DNA of 40,339 bases from Pseudomonadota bacterium (GTDB lineage Bacteria; Pseudomonadota; Alphaproteobacteria; Caulobacterales; Caulobacteraceae): positions 1 to 40,339 of the forward strand of contig JAFAEC010000068.1 in the NCBI GenBank assembly GCA_023424215.1. Reading direction: 5' to 3'. Within the stretch, counting starts at the first letter, position 1, and every line of letters begins with the position of its first letter. Positions 26,136 to 33,462 of the stretch are shown piece by piece. The position numbers and the translations under genes were made by a program. The notes under the pieces were generated by a model that ran no database searches, had not been told where the DNA came from, and was given only the letters and a program-made list of their open reading frames with translations.

Positions 26136-26848
26136 ATCACGCCTTCACGCTGCAGCAGGGCCGTCGCGGCCGCCTTCTCCGCCTCCTGACGCGAACGCCC
26201 CTTGGCGGTCAAGGGTTCGTATCCGGCAACGCTGGCCTCGACCGTGAATGTCGGCGCGTGGTCCGAGCCGGTGCGGTCGACGATGCGGTAGGTGGGCAGC
26301 GGGCGGCCCTGGCCCAGCGCCCATTCCTGCAGGGCGGACTTGGGGTTGGCCAGCGACGGCTTGGCCGGAGCCGCGAACTCGGACGCCCAGGTCCTCTCGA
26401 ACACCGCGCGGGCGGCGTCCATGCCGCCATCCAGCCAGACGGCGGCGAGGAGGGCCTCCATGGCGTCGCCGAGCACGCCCTCGCGACGGCGACCGCCCTG
26501 CTTCGCCTCGCCCGGAGACAGGCGCATGGCCGGGCCCACGCCGAGGCGTTCGGCCACCCGCGCGCAGGCGGCCTTGTCGACGAGGACATGCAGGCGGGCG
26601 GACATCTCCCCCTCGGCGGCCTCGGGGAAGTCGCGCAGCAACCGGTCCGCCACGAGCAGGCCGAGCACGCGATCGCCGAGGAACTCGAGCCGCTGGTTGT
26701 CGCGGAAGGGCCGGCCGCGGGCGTCGCGGGTCGCCCCCTCCCCCACGCTCGGATGGGTCAGGGCGCGTTCCAGCAGGTCGCGATCGCGGAAGTCGTGTCC
26801 GAGTTCGCGAACCAGCGCGGCGACGGCCTCGGACCGGCGGTCGGCCAT
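26132..26848 (-). CDS. rnc: Ribonuclease III
   Basis: A 238-residue double-strand-specific endonuclease that processes rRNA precursors and structured mRNA. The nuclease signature is NQRLEFLGDRVLGLLVADRL (51-70), where the usual Ser after the metal-binding Asp59 is Arg. The second acidic site is in GVLGDAMEALLAAVWLDGG. The double-stranded RNA-binding domain lies at the C-terminus (PKSALQEWALGQGRPLPTYRIV, then GRSRQEAEKAAATALL). The ATG at 26848 shares a base with the lepB stop (TGATG), and the stop overlaps the era start. Co-transcribed with both. Confidence 0.96.
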   Translation of the reverse strand: MADRRSEAVAALVRELGHDFRDRDLLERALTHPSVGEGATRDARGRPFRDNQRLEFLGDRVLGLLVADRLLRDFPEAAEGEMSARLHVLVDKAACARVAERLGVGPAMRLSPGEAKQGGRRREGVLGDAMEALLAAVWLDGGMDAARAVFERTWASEFAAPAKPSLANPKSALQEWALGQGRPLPTYRIVDRTGSDHAPTFTVEASVAGYEPLTAKGRSRQEAEKAAATALLQREGVI

Positions 26849-27882
26849 CAGTCGAGGACGGTGAAGAACCGGCTCGGGCGGACCTTCGAGAACCAGCTGA
26901 CCGGATTCCACAGCGAGGCGCCCGGCTGCCAGGAGAACAGGATGATCTCGGCCTTGCCGATCAGGTTCTCGGCCGGGACGAGACCGACGCCCATCGACTC
27001 GTCGACGCGGCTGTCGACCGAGTTGTCGCGGTTGTCGCCCATCATGAAGTAGTGGCCGGCCGGCACCTCGAAGACCGGGGTGTCGTCGAGATCGCGGCCC
27101 GGGCCGTAGTCCTGGATGCGGAAGGTGCGGCCGCCCGGCAGGGTCTCGTCCGCGGTGACGGCCAGCTCGCCGTACATGTTGGTGACGTCCTGGCCGGTGA
27201 CCGCGACGTCGCGCACCGGCGCGCCATTGATGTGCAGCACGTTCGAGATCATCTGGATCCGGTCGCCCGGCAGGCCGACGACGCGCTTGATGTAGTCGGT
27301 CCGGTCGTCGCGCGGCAGCTTGAAGACGACGATGTCGCCGCGCTGCGGCTCCTTGCCGAAGATGCGGCCCTCGAACACGGGCGGGCTGAACGGGATCGAG
27401 TGCTTCGAATAGCCGTAGGACCACTTCGAGACGACGATGTAATCGCCCTCGTAGAGGTTGGGCTCCATCGAGGCCGACGGGATGGTGAAGGGCTGGAACA
27501 GCAGGACGCGCAGGACCAGCGCGATGAGCAGGGCGAAGACGATGGTCTTCACGATCTCCCAGCTCTCGCTGCCGCCGCTCTTCTTCGCCTTGCGCTTGCC
27601 GCCCTTGCCGCGGGCGTAGACCGGCGTCGACTCGACGTCCTCGAACGGGGCGTCGCCGGAGTCGCTCCACACCGGCTGCCGGCCCGAAGCGGCGGTCGCG
27701 GCCGGGGACTCGACGTGCCCGGCGGGCTCGTGCGCCGGGGCCTCGTGGGCCTGCGCGTCGTGAGCTTCGTCGGCCGCCGGATGCGCCTGCGCCGGCATGG
27801 ATTCCGCCTCGCCGGCCGCCGTATCGATGTGCGGCGCGTCGTGTCCGGATCCGTCCTCGTGCGGCTTGTGCTCGTCGCTCAT
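26848..27882 (-). CDS. lepB: Signal peptidase I with long histidine-rich N-terminal extension
   Basis: A 344-residue protease that cuts signal peptides off exported proteins. The membrane helix is at about 109-129 (EIVKTIVFALLIALVLRVLLFQP). The catalytic Ser138 is in IPSASMEP and Lys199 in DYIKRVVGLPGD; the GDNRDNS motif is also present. The first 105 residues are unusual for the family: acidic, Ala-rich, ten His in residues 5-56, then a Lys/Arg-rich stretch (91-101) before the helix. An alternative start is Met29 (27798), which has GAGG upstream and would drop half of the His residues. rnc follows directly. Confidence 0.94.
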   Translation of the reverse strand: MSDEHKPHEDGSGHDAPHIDTAAGEAESMPAQAHPAADEAHDAQAHEAPAHEPAGHVESPAATAASGRQPVWSDSGDAPFEDVESTPVYARGKGGKRKAKKSGGSESWEIVKTIVFALLIALVLRVLLFQPFTIPSASMEPNLYEGDYIVVSKWSYGYSKHSIPFSPPVFEGRIFGKEPQRGDIVVFKLPRDDRTDYIKRVVGLPGDRIQMISNVLHINGAPVRDVAVTGQDVTNMYGELAVTADETLPGGRTFRIQDYGPGRDLDDTPVFEVPAGHYFMMGDNRDNSVDSRVDESMGVGLVPAENLIGKAEIILFSWQPGASLWNPVSWFSKVRPSRFFTVLD

Positions 27883-27932
27883 GATGACCCGTATCCCCCT
27901 GCCGCTGCACGCGGTCTTTCAGCCGCGCAACG

Positions 27933-27959
27933 CGTATAGCCTGATTATGCCATCGGCAA
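27933..27959 (-). promoter_or_regulatory. Candidate promoter for lepB-rnc-era
   Basis: On the minus strand, TTGCCGA (27959-27953) and GCTATACG (27940-27933) are spaced 12 bases, within the spacing reported for the Caulobacter TTGACGS/GCTANAWC promoter. The -35 lies in the 3' end of acpS and the -10 in the 62-base gap. It would allow lepB onward to be expressed separately from rpoZ-acpS. Confidence 0.45.
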
Positions 27960-28346
27960 GGCTTCGATCACCACGAAGGCGAGTGCGTACGGGTGCTCGT
28001 CGCTCAGGGTGAGATGGATGTGCGGGACGTGGCCGGGCGGGACCAGCCGGGCCAGATGCGCCGCGGCGGCGCCGGTCAGGGCCAGGGTCGGCTTGCCCGA
28101 CGGCAGGTTCACCACGCCCATGTCGCGCCAGTAGACGTCCGAGCGCATGCCGGTGCCCAGCGCCTTGGCGCAGGCCTCCTTGGCCGAGAACCGCTTGGCG
28201 TAGCTCCAGGCGGGATCGGGCTTGCGCTCGGAGCGGGCGCGCTCGATCCCGGTGAAGCAGCGATTGCGGAAACGGTCGCCGAAACGGTCCAGCGACCGCT
28301 GGATGCGGCGGATATCGGTCAGGTCCGCGCCGACGCCGACGATCAT
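27945..28346 (-). CDS. acpS: Holo-[acyl-carrier-protein] synthase
   Basis: A 133-residue enzyme that moves the 4'-phosphopantetheine arm from CoA to acyl carrier protein. It begins MIVGVGADLTDIRRI with the Mg2+-binding Asp8, and the second motif RFSAKEACAKALGTGM carries the Glu. The end has HIHLTLSDEHPYALAFVVIE. Length and motifs are standard. The ATG at 28346 overlaps the pdxJ stop as ATGA, showing coupling in the usual pdxJ-acpS pair. The lepB gene follows 62 bases later. Confidence 0.96.
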   Translation of the reverse strand: MIVGVGADLTDIRRIQRSLDRFGDRFRNRCFTGIERARSERKPDPAWSYAKRFSAKEACAKALGTGMRSDVYWRDMGVVNLPSGKPTLALTGAAAAHLARLVPPGHVPHIHLTLSDEHPYALAFVVIEALPMA

Positions 28347-29092
28347 GCCGTCTCCGCGCCGGCGACGTCCATGGCCGCGCGCATGCGGTGGATGGCGGCG
28401 GCGAGGCCGACGAACACCGCCTCCCCGATCAGGAAATGGCCGATGTTGAGCTCGCGCACCTCGGGGATGGCCATCATGTCGGCGGCGGTGGCGTAGTCGA
28501 GGCCGTGGCCGGCGTGGACCTCAAGCCCGAGGTCGGCGGCGCGCGCGGCGGCGGCCTGCAGGCGTTCGAACTCGACCAGGCGGTCGTCGCCGGACAGGTG
28601 GCAGTATCGGCCGGTGTGGAATTCCACCACCTGGGCCCCGACGGCGGCGGCGGCCTCGACCTGCTCCGCCGACGGCTCGATGAACAGGGACACGCGGATG
28701 CCGGAGTCCGACAGGGCCTTCACCACGGGCGCGATGCGCCCTTCGGCGCCGGCGACGGCGAGGCCGCCCTCGGTCGTCACCTCCTCGCGGCGCTCGGGCA
28801 CCAGGCAGGCGGCGTGCGGCCGGTGGCGGAGGGCGATGGCCAGCATCTCGTCGGTGACCGCCATCTCGAGGTTCAGCGGCTTGCCGGCCTCGGCGCACAG
28901 GTCGCTGAGGGCGGCGATGTCCGGGTCGGTGATGTGGCGGCGGTCCTCGCGCAGATGGGCGGTGATGCCGTCGGCCCCGGCGGCGAGCGCCTCGCGGGCC
29001 GCGCGCACGGGGTCGGGATGGCCGCCGCCGCGGGCGTTCCGGACGGTGGCGACGTGGTCGATGTTGACGCCGAGGCGGACGCGGTCGCGCAT
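28343..29092 (-). CDS. pdxJ: Pyridoxine 5'-phosphate synthase
   Basis: A 249-residue TIM-barrel enzyme that joins 1-deoxyxylulose 5-phosphate and 3-amino-1-hydroxyacetone phosphate in the final step of de novo vitamin B6 synthesis. Hallmarks in order: LGVNIDHVATVRNARGG, DGITAHLREDRRHI, NLEMAVTDEM, VSLFIEPS, EFHTGRYCHL, VHAGHGLDY and ELNIGHFLIGEAVFVGL. Length matches the family. The start at 29092 is 10 bases after the pyrE stop with GGGAGGGGGC nearby. It is in the classic pyrE-pdxJ-acpS order. Confidence 0.97.
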   Translation of the reverse strand: MRDRVRLGVNIDHVATVRNARGGGHPDPVRAAREALAAGADGITAHLREDRRHITDPDIAALSDLCAEAGKPLNLEMAVTDEMLAIALRHRPHAACLVPERREEVTTEGGLAVAGAEGRIAPVVKALSDSGIRVSLFIEPSAEQVEAAAAVGAQVVEFHTGRYCHLSGDDRLVEFERLQAAAARAADLGLEVHAGHGLDYATAADMMAIPEVRELNIGHFLIGEAVFVGLAAAIHRMRAAMDVAGAETA

Positions 29093-29102
29093 GGCCCCCT
29101 CC

Positions 29103-29696
29103 CTATTTCGCCAGCCGGCGGCTGCCCGGATCCTCGATCGGCAGGGCGGCGAGCTCCGGGGGCAGGGCGTCGGCGGGGTACGCCGGCACGTCGAGGGTGG
29201 CGAGGGCGACCAGCGGCACCCCGACGTCGGCGCGGCCGCCGGAGCGGTCGACGATGCAGGCGGCGGCGACCACGTCCCCGCCGGCGTCGCGGATGGCCTG
29301 GATGCACTCGCGGCTGGACAGGCCCGTGGTGACGATGTCCTCGACCATCACAACCTTCTGGCCGGGCTCGACGTGGAAGCCGCGACGGAGGCGGAAGGCT
29401 CCGCCCTCGCGCTCGACGTACATCGACGGGACGCCCAGCCAGCGTGCGGTCTCGTAGCCGGGGATGATGCCGCCCACGGCGGGCGAAATGGCCACGTCGA
29501 CGGGGCCGACGGCGGCGGTGATCTTCTTCGCCAGCGCCTTGCACAGGCGGGCGCAGCGATCGGCGTGCATAAAGACGAGGTTCTTCTGCAGGAAGACCGG
29601 GCTGTGCAGGCCGGAGGAGAGCACGAAGTGGCCCTCGCGCAGGGCGCCGGCGGCGCGGAATTCGTCGAGGACGTCGTCGGAGGTCATGGCGGTCAT
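29103..29696 (-). CDS. pyrE: Orotate phosphoribosyltransferase
   Basis: A 197-residue enzyme that attaches ribose-5-phosphate from PRPP to orotate, making OMP for pyrimidine nucleotides. It has GHFVLSSGLHSPVFLQKNLVF at the N-terminus, the SPAVGGIIPGYETAR stretch and the PRPP motif VVMVEDIVTTGLSS. ATG 29696 is chosen since GGGGAGG lies 5 bases upstream; a GTG two codons upstream would be too close to it. The gene is 11 bases after the LOG-family gene stop. Confidence 0.95.
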   Translation of the reverse strand: MTAMTSDDVLDEFRAAGALREGHFVLSSGLHSPVFLQKNLVFMHADRCARLCKALAKKITAAVGPVDVAISPAVGGIIPGYETARWLGVPSMYVEREGGAFRLRRGFHVEPGQKVVMVEDIVTTGLSSRECIQAIRDAGGDVVAAACIVDRSGGRADVGVPLVALATLDVPAYPADALPPELAALPIEDPGSRRLAK

Positions 29697-29707
29697 GGGC
29701 ACCTCCC

Positions 29708-30538
29708 CTACCCCGTCACGCCCTCGCTTTGAAGCGCCGGTTGATGCGGATCGTCGGCGCTCTCGTGGCCGGGTCTCAGGCCGCGGGCGAGCAGCTCCGT
29801 CCAGATCCCCTCGGCGTCCTCGGCGAAACTGACCAGTTCGAGGTCGGCCGGGGCGATCATGCCGAACTCGACCAGCTTCTCGAAGCCGACGACCGACCGC
29901 CAGTAGGCCTCGTCGAACAGGACGATCGGCACGTTCCGCTTCTTGCCGGTCTGGCGCAGGGTGAGGATCTCGAACAGCTCGTCGAAGGTTCCGAAGCCGC
30001 CGGGGAAGACCACCAGGGCGTTGGCGCGCATGGCGAAATGCATCTTGCGCATGGCGAAGTAGTGGAAGCGGAAGGTCAGCTCCGGCGTCGACCAGGGATT
30101 CGGCTCCTGCTCGTGCGGCAGGGTGATGTTGTAGCCGATCGAGGGCGCGCCGACGTCGTGCGCCCCCCGATTGGCCGCGCCCATGATCCCCGGGCCGCCG
30201 CCGGTGGCGATGACGTTGTCGCGCGGCTCGCCCGGGCGAGCGCGCAGGGCGCCGCCCCGTTCGGAGGCGAGCCGGCCGAAGGCGCGGGCCTCGCTGTACC
30301 AGCGCTGGTGCACCGAATCGCCATTCTCGCCGATGCGGGCGCTGCCGAAGACGACCAGGGTCGAGCGCACGCCCCAGTCGCGCAGCGCCTCCTCGGCCTT
30401 GGCGTATTCGAGCATGAAGCGCACGCCGCGCATCGAGTCGCCGAGCAGGAAATCCTGGTCGAGCGCCGCCAGCCGGAAGGAGGGCGAAGCCATCTGGGCC
30501 GCGTTGAGGGCGGCGAGCGCCTCCGGGGTCGGGGTCAT
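29708..30538 (-). CDS. LOG-family (TIGR00730-type) phosphoribohydrolase
   Basis: A 276-residue protein. The LOG motif pair is clear: GGGPGIMGAANRGA at about 118-131 and PGGFGTFDELFEILTLRQ at about 182-199, with the Arg-Lys helix (MRKMHFAMRANALVVF) between. LOG enzymes cleave nucleoside 5'-monophosphates into base and ribose 5-phosphate, including cytokinin precursors; in E. coli the related PpnN responds to (p)ppGpp. This protein has a helical N-terminal part of about 50 residues and is shorter than PpnN. Its ATG overlaps the rel stop (ATGA), so it is made in step with the alarmone enzyme; pyrE follows. Confidence 0.88.
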   Translation of the reverse strand: MTPTPEALAALNAAQMASPSFRLAALDQDFLLGDSMRGVRFMLEYAKAEEALRDWGVRSTLVVFGSARIGENGDSVHQRWYSEARAFGRLASERGGALRARPGEPRDNVIATGGGPGIMGAANRGAHDVGAPSIGYNITLPHEQEPNPWSTPELTFRFHYFAMRKMHFAMRANALVVFPGGFGTFDELFEILTLRQTGKKRNVPIVLFDEAYWRSVVGFEKLVEFGMIAPADLELVSFAEDAEGIWTELLARGLRPGHESADDPHQPALQSEGVTG

Positions 30539-32829
30539 CCGCGGGCCCGTTCGACGGTGTCGACGGAAGGGTTGGCGCGCAGGGCGGCCATGATGGTGGT
30601 GGCGTGGCGGGCGTCCTCGACCTCGACGTCGATGTCGACGTCGAAGAAGTCCTGCTGCCGGTGGGTCATGACCAGGTTGAGGATGTTGCCGCCGGCCTCG
30701 CCAATGATGGTGGCGACCTGGCCGAGCACGCCGGGGGCGTTCTTGATGGTGGCCCGCAGCCGGGCCGCGGCGACCGCGCCCTGCTCCGCCTGCGGCGTCC
30801 ACTGCAGGTCCTGCCAGACCGAATCGTCGTCAGCGAAGTCCGCGAGGCGCTGGCAATCGATGGTGTGCACGGTCAGGCCGACGTCCGGCTCGAGGATGCC
30901 GACGATGCGATCGCCGGGCACCGGCGAGCAGCAGTGCCCGAAGTGGACGCTGACACCCGGGGTCAGGCCGCCGCCGCGCACGAACAGACGGGCCTGGTCG
31001 TCGCCGATGCGCTTGCGGTCGGGTCCGGCCTTGAGGCGGCCCTTGAGGCTGGGGAACAGGGTTTCGCCGACCTTGGCGGCGGACAGGCGGCCCCGGCCGA
31101 TGGCCTCGAACAGGTCGTCCTCGGTCTCGGTGGCGAGGGTTTCCAGCGCGGGCTTGAGCGACACCTCGGCCAGGGACTTGCCGGCCCGCGACAGGGTCTG
31201 GTCGAGCGTGGCGCGGCCCAGTTTCTGGAATTCCTCGCGCTCCGAGCTGCGGATGTGTCGGCGGATGGCCGAGCGGGCGCGGCCGGTGACGGTCAGGGAG
31301 CGCCAGTCGGAGGGGATTTCGCGCTTGGCCCCGCGGATGATCTCGACCACGTCGCCGTTCTGCAGCTGGGTGCGCATGGGCTTCAGCTCGCCGTTGATCT
31401 TCACGCCCACGGCGGAGTCGCCGACCTCGGTGTGGACGGCGTAGGCGAAGTCCAGCGGCATGCCGCCGCGCGGCAGGGTGATCAGGGCGCCCTTGGGCGT
31501 GAACACGAAGACCTGGTCGAGATACATCTCGAGCTTGGCGTGCTCGACCCAGTCCTCGCCCCCCTCCCCGTGCTCGATGACCTGCACGAGGTGGCGCAGG
31601 TTCTGCAGCGGGTCGCGGCCGCCCTGGGCGGCCATGGCCTCGCGGTCGAAGCCGTAGGAGTGGTTCTTGTAGGCCCAGTGCGCCGCCACCCCGTCCTCGG
31701 CTACCCGGTCCATCGCCTCGGTGCGGATCTGCATCTCGATGCGCAGGCCTGACGGGCCGACGACGGTCGTGTGCAGCGAGCGGTAGTTGTTCGACTTGGG
31801 CGTGGAGATGAAGTCCTTGAACCGCTCGGGCACCACGGGCCAGGCGCGATGGATGACGCCGAGGGCGCGGTAGCAGTCGTCCTCGGCCTCGACGATGACG
31901 CGGAAACCGTAGATGTCGGACAGGGACGAGAAGCCCACCGACTTCCGCTGCAGCTTGCGCCAGATCGAATAGGGCGTCTTCTCCCGGCCCAGCACCCGTG
32001 CCTTGACCCCGGCCTCCTGCAGCACGCGCTCGATCTCCCGCGACACGCCGCCGATGGCGCGGCCATGCTCCAGCTTCAACGCCTCGAGGCGACGTTCGAT
32101 GGCGGTGCGCGCGGTCGGGTTCAAGTGCTCGAAGGCGAGCTCCTCGAGCTCGGAGGCGATCGAGTGGATGCCGATCGAGCGGCCCAGCGGCGCGTAGACC
32201 TCGAGGGTCTCGCGGGAGATGCGCTCCCGCTTCTCCGGCTTGACGTAACGCAGGGTGCGCATGTTGTGCAGGCGGTCGGCCAGCTTGACCAGCAGGACCC
32301 GCACGTCCTTCGAGATGGCGAGGATGAATTTGCGCAGGTTTTCAGCCTGGCGCGTATGCTCGGCCTGCAGCTCCAGCCGGGACAGCTTGGTCACGCCCTC
32401 GACCAGCTGGGCCACCTCCTCGCCGAACATCTCGGCGATGTCGTCGCGCGTGGCCGAGGTGTCCTCGACGACGTCGTGCAGCAGGGCGGTGACGATCGTC
32501 GCTGTGTCGAGCCGGTAGTCGGTGAGGATGCCGGCGACCTGGATCGGATGGGCGAAATAGGGGTCGCCCGAGGCCCGCAGCTGCGAGCCGTGCATCTTCA
32601 TCGCGTAGACGTAGGCCCGGTTGAGCAGGCCCTCATCGGCGGTCGGATCATAGGACTTGACCGCCTCGACCAGCTCGAACTGGCGCAGGACCTTGCTGCG
32701 CCCGGCGTGATCGGGGGCGGTCGCCGGCGGCGCTTCGCCGTCCGGCTCGTTCAGATTGGCAGCTTTGGGGGTCGGCGCGGGCTGTCGCGCCGGCAGGATG
32801 GTGACACCGCTGGCGGGATCCGCCGTCAG
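30535..32829 (-). CDS. rel: Bifunctional (p)ppGpp synthetase/hydrolase, RelA/SpoT family, probable CTG start
   Basis: A 764-residue RSH enzyme that makes and destroys the alarmone (p)ppGpp. Hydrolase HD domain: LLHDVVEDTS (His118, Asp119). Synthetase domain: REKTPYSIWRKLQRK, DIYGFRVIV and EMQIRTEAMD. Regulatory part: TGS domain (VFVFTPKGALITLPRG), a conserved-Cys domain (FGHCCSPVPGDRIVG) and a C-terminal ACT domain. Both activities look intact. The frame contains no ATG, GTG or TTG between the rpoZ region and Met77, and Met77 would cut into the HD domain. The best start is CTG at 32829, overlapping the rpoZ stop (CTGA), 7 bases after AGGAGG. In Caulobacter the single RSH protein is usually called SpoT. 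Confidence 0.93.
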   Translation of the reverse strand: MTADPASGVTILPARQPAPTPKAANLNEPDGEAPPATAPDHAGRSKVLRQFELVEAVKSYDPTADEGLLNRAYVYAMKMHGSQLRASGDPYFAHPIQVAGILTDYRLDTATIVTALLHDVVEDTSATRDDIAEMFGEEVAQLVEGVTKLSRLELQAEHTRQAENLRKFILAISKDVRVLLVKLADRLHNMRTLRYVKPEKRERISRETLEVYAPLGRSIGIHSIASELEELAFEHLNPTARTAIERRLEALKLEHGRAIGGVSREIERVLQEAGVKARVLGREKTPYSIWRKLQRKSVGFSSLSDIYGFRVIVEAEDDCYRALGVIHRAWPVVPERFKDFISTPKSNNYRSLHTTVVGPSGLRIEMQIRTEAMDRVAEDGVAAHWAYKNHSYGFDREAMAAQGGRDPLQNLRHLVQVIEHGEGGEDWVEHAKLEMYLDQVFVFTPKGALITLPRGGMPLDFAYAVHTEVGDSAVGVKINGELKPMRTQLQNGDVVEIIRGAKREIPSDWRSLTVTGRARSAIRRHIRSSEREEFQKLGRATLDQTLSRAGKSLAEVSLKPALETLATETEDDLFEAIGRGRLSAAKVGETLFPSLKGRLKAGPDRKRIGDDQARLFVRGGGLTPGVSVHFGHCCSPVPGDRIVGILEPDVGLTVHTIDCQRLADFADDDSVWQDLQWTPQAEQGAVAAARLRATIKNAPGVLGQVATIIGEAGGNILNLVMTHRQQDFFDVDIDVEVEDARHATTIMAALRANPSVDTVERARG

Positions 32830-33185
32830 TACCGCTCCTCCTGGCCGCCGTCCCGGTCGCTCTGCAGCGCGCGGATCAGCTCGGCCTCGGCCATGTTCAT
32901 GTGCTGCGGTTCGGCCAGCAGGGCGACGGTTTCGGCCTCGTCCTCGGCTTCGGTGCGCTCGTCGACGCGCTGCAGGGTGGTGATGATGTTTTCCTGCAGA
33001 TCGGCCGGCTGCACGGTGTCCTCGGCCAGCTCGCGCAGGGCCACGACCGGGTTCTTGTCGTTGTCGCGGTCGAGGGTCAGCGGCGCGCCGTTGGCGATAT
33101 TGCGGGCGCGGTGACCGGCCAGCAGGACCAGACCGAAACGGTTCGGCACCTTCTCGATGCAGTCTTCGACAGTGACGCGAGCCAT
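32826..33185 (-). CDS. rpoZ: RNA polymerase omega subunit
   Basis: A 119-residue omega subunit that supports folding of the beta' subunit. It begins MARVTVEDCIEKVPNRFGLVLLAGHRARNIANG, the defining stretch, followed by NDKNPVVALRELAEDTVQ. The acidic C-terminal tail (EAEDEAETVALLAEP) is usual for alphaproteobacteria. ATG 33185 gives the standard N-terminus. Its end carries the ribosome site for rel: the codons for Gln-Glu-Glu-Arg-Tyr contain AGGAGG. Omega binds (p)ppGpp in E. coli and is adjacent to the alarmone enzyme here, as in many bacteria. Confidence 0.97.
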   Translation of the reverse strand: MARVTVEDCIEKVPNRFGLVLLAGHRARNIANGAPLTLDRDNDKNPVVALRELAEDTVQPADLQENIITTLQRVDERTEAEDEAETVALLAEPQHMNMAEAELIRALQSDRDGGQEERY

Positions 33186-33217
33186 GAAAATCCTCGGGCG
33201 GCGGGGGAGAACCGCGG

Positions 33218-33246
33218 AAAATAGAGATACGGACGCGATTGTGCAA
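33218..33246 (-). promoter_or_regulatory. Candidate promoter for the rpoZ-rel operon
   Basis: On the minus strand TTGCAC (33246-33241) and TATTTT (33223-33218) are 17 bases apart, with the start codon of rpoZ 33 bases downstream of the -10. Both boxes match four of six consensus bases. It lies in the 85-base gap after the small zinc-finger gene, which otherwise shows nothing. Confidence 0.4.
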
Positions 33247-33270
33247 CGCCGCATGGGCGGGAATGAGGCG

Positions 33271-33462
33271 TCAGTCCCGCAAGCTAGGGGGATCGACCAT
33301 CGCGATCTCGGGAAAGACGCGAACAAGGCAGGCGGAGTGCGCCTGAAGGCCTTGCACGGATTCCCCTCCCCACAGATTGCGAAGGGTAATCTCGACCGCG
33401 TCGGGGTCGGTCTTCTTCGTGACCGTCTCGCCGCAGAAGCAACAGGCTCGTTTGAAGATCAT
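33271..33462 (-). CDS. 63-residue putative zinc-binding protein coupled to folK
   Basis: The frame starts at ATG 33462, which overlaps the folK stop as ATGA. The protein has ACCFCGET near the N-terminus (Cys7 or Cys8 and Cys10) and QAHSAC in the second half (His42, Cys45), a plausible CxxC...HxxC zinc site. The C-terminus is EIAMVDPPSLRD. No membrane segment is seen. I do not recognise a named family, but the coupling to folK and the placement before rpoZ suggest it is a real, co-expressed gene. An upstream in-frame start inside folK would add an Arg-rich stretch that looks like shadow coding. Function unknown. Confidence 0.75.
   Translation of the reverse strand: MIFKRACCFCGETVTKKTDPDAVEITLRNLWGGESVQGLQAHSACLVRVFPEIAMVDPPSLRD

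Noticed and set aside
26248..27939. A 563-codon Arg-rich frame opposite rnc and lepB
   Set aside because: Arg/Pro/Gly shadow coding; lepB and rnc are unmistakable.
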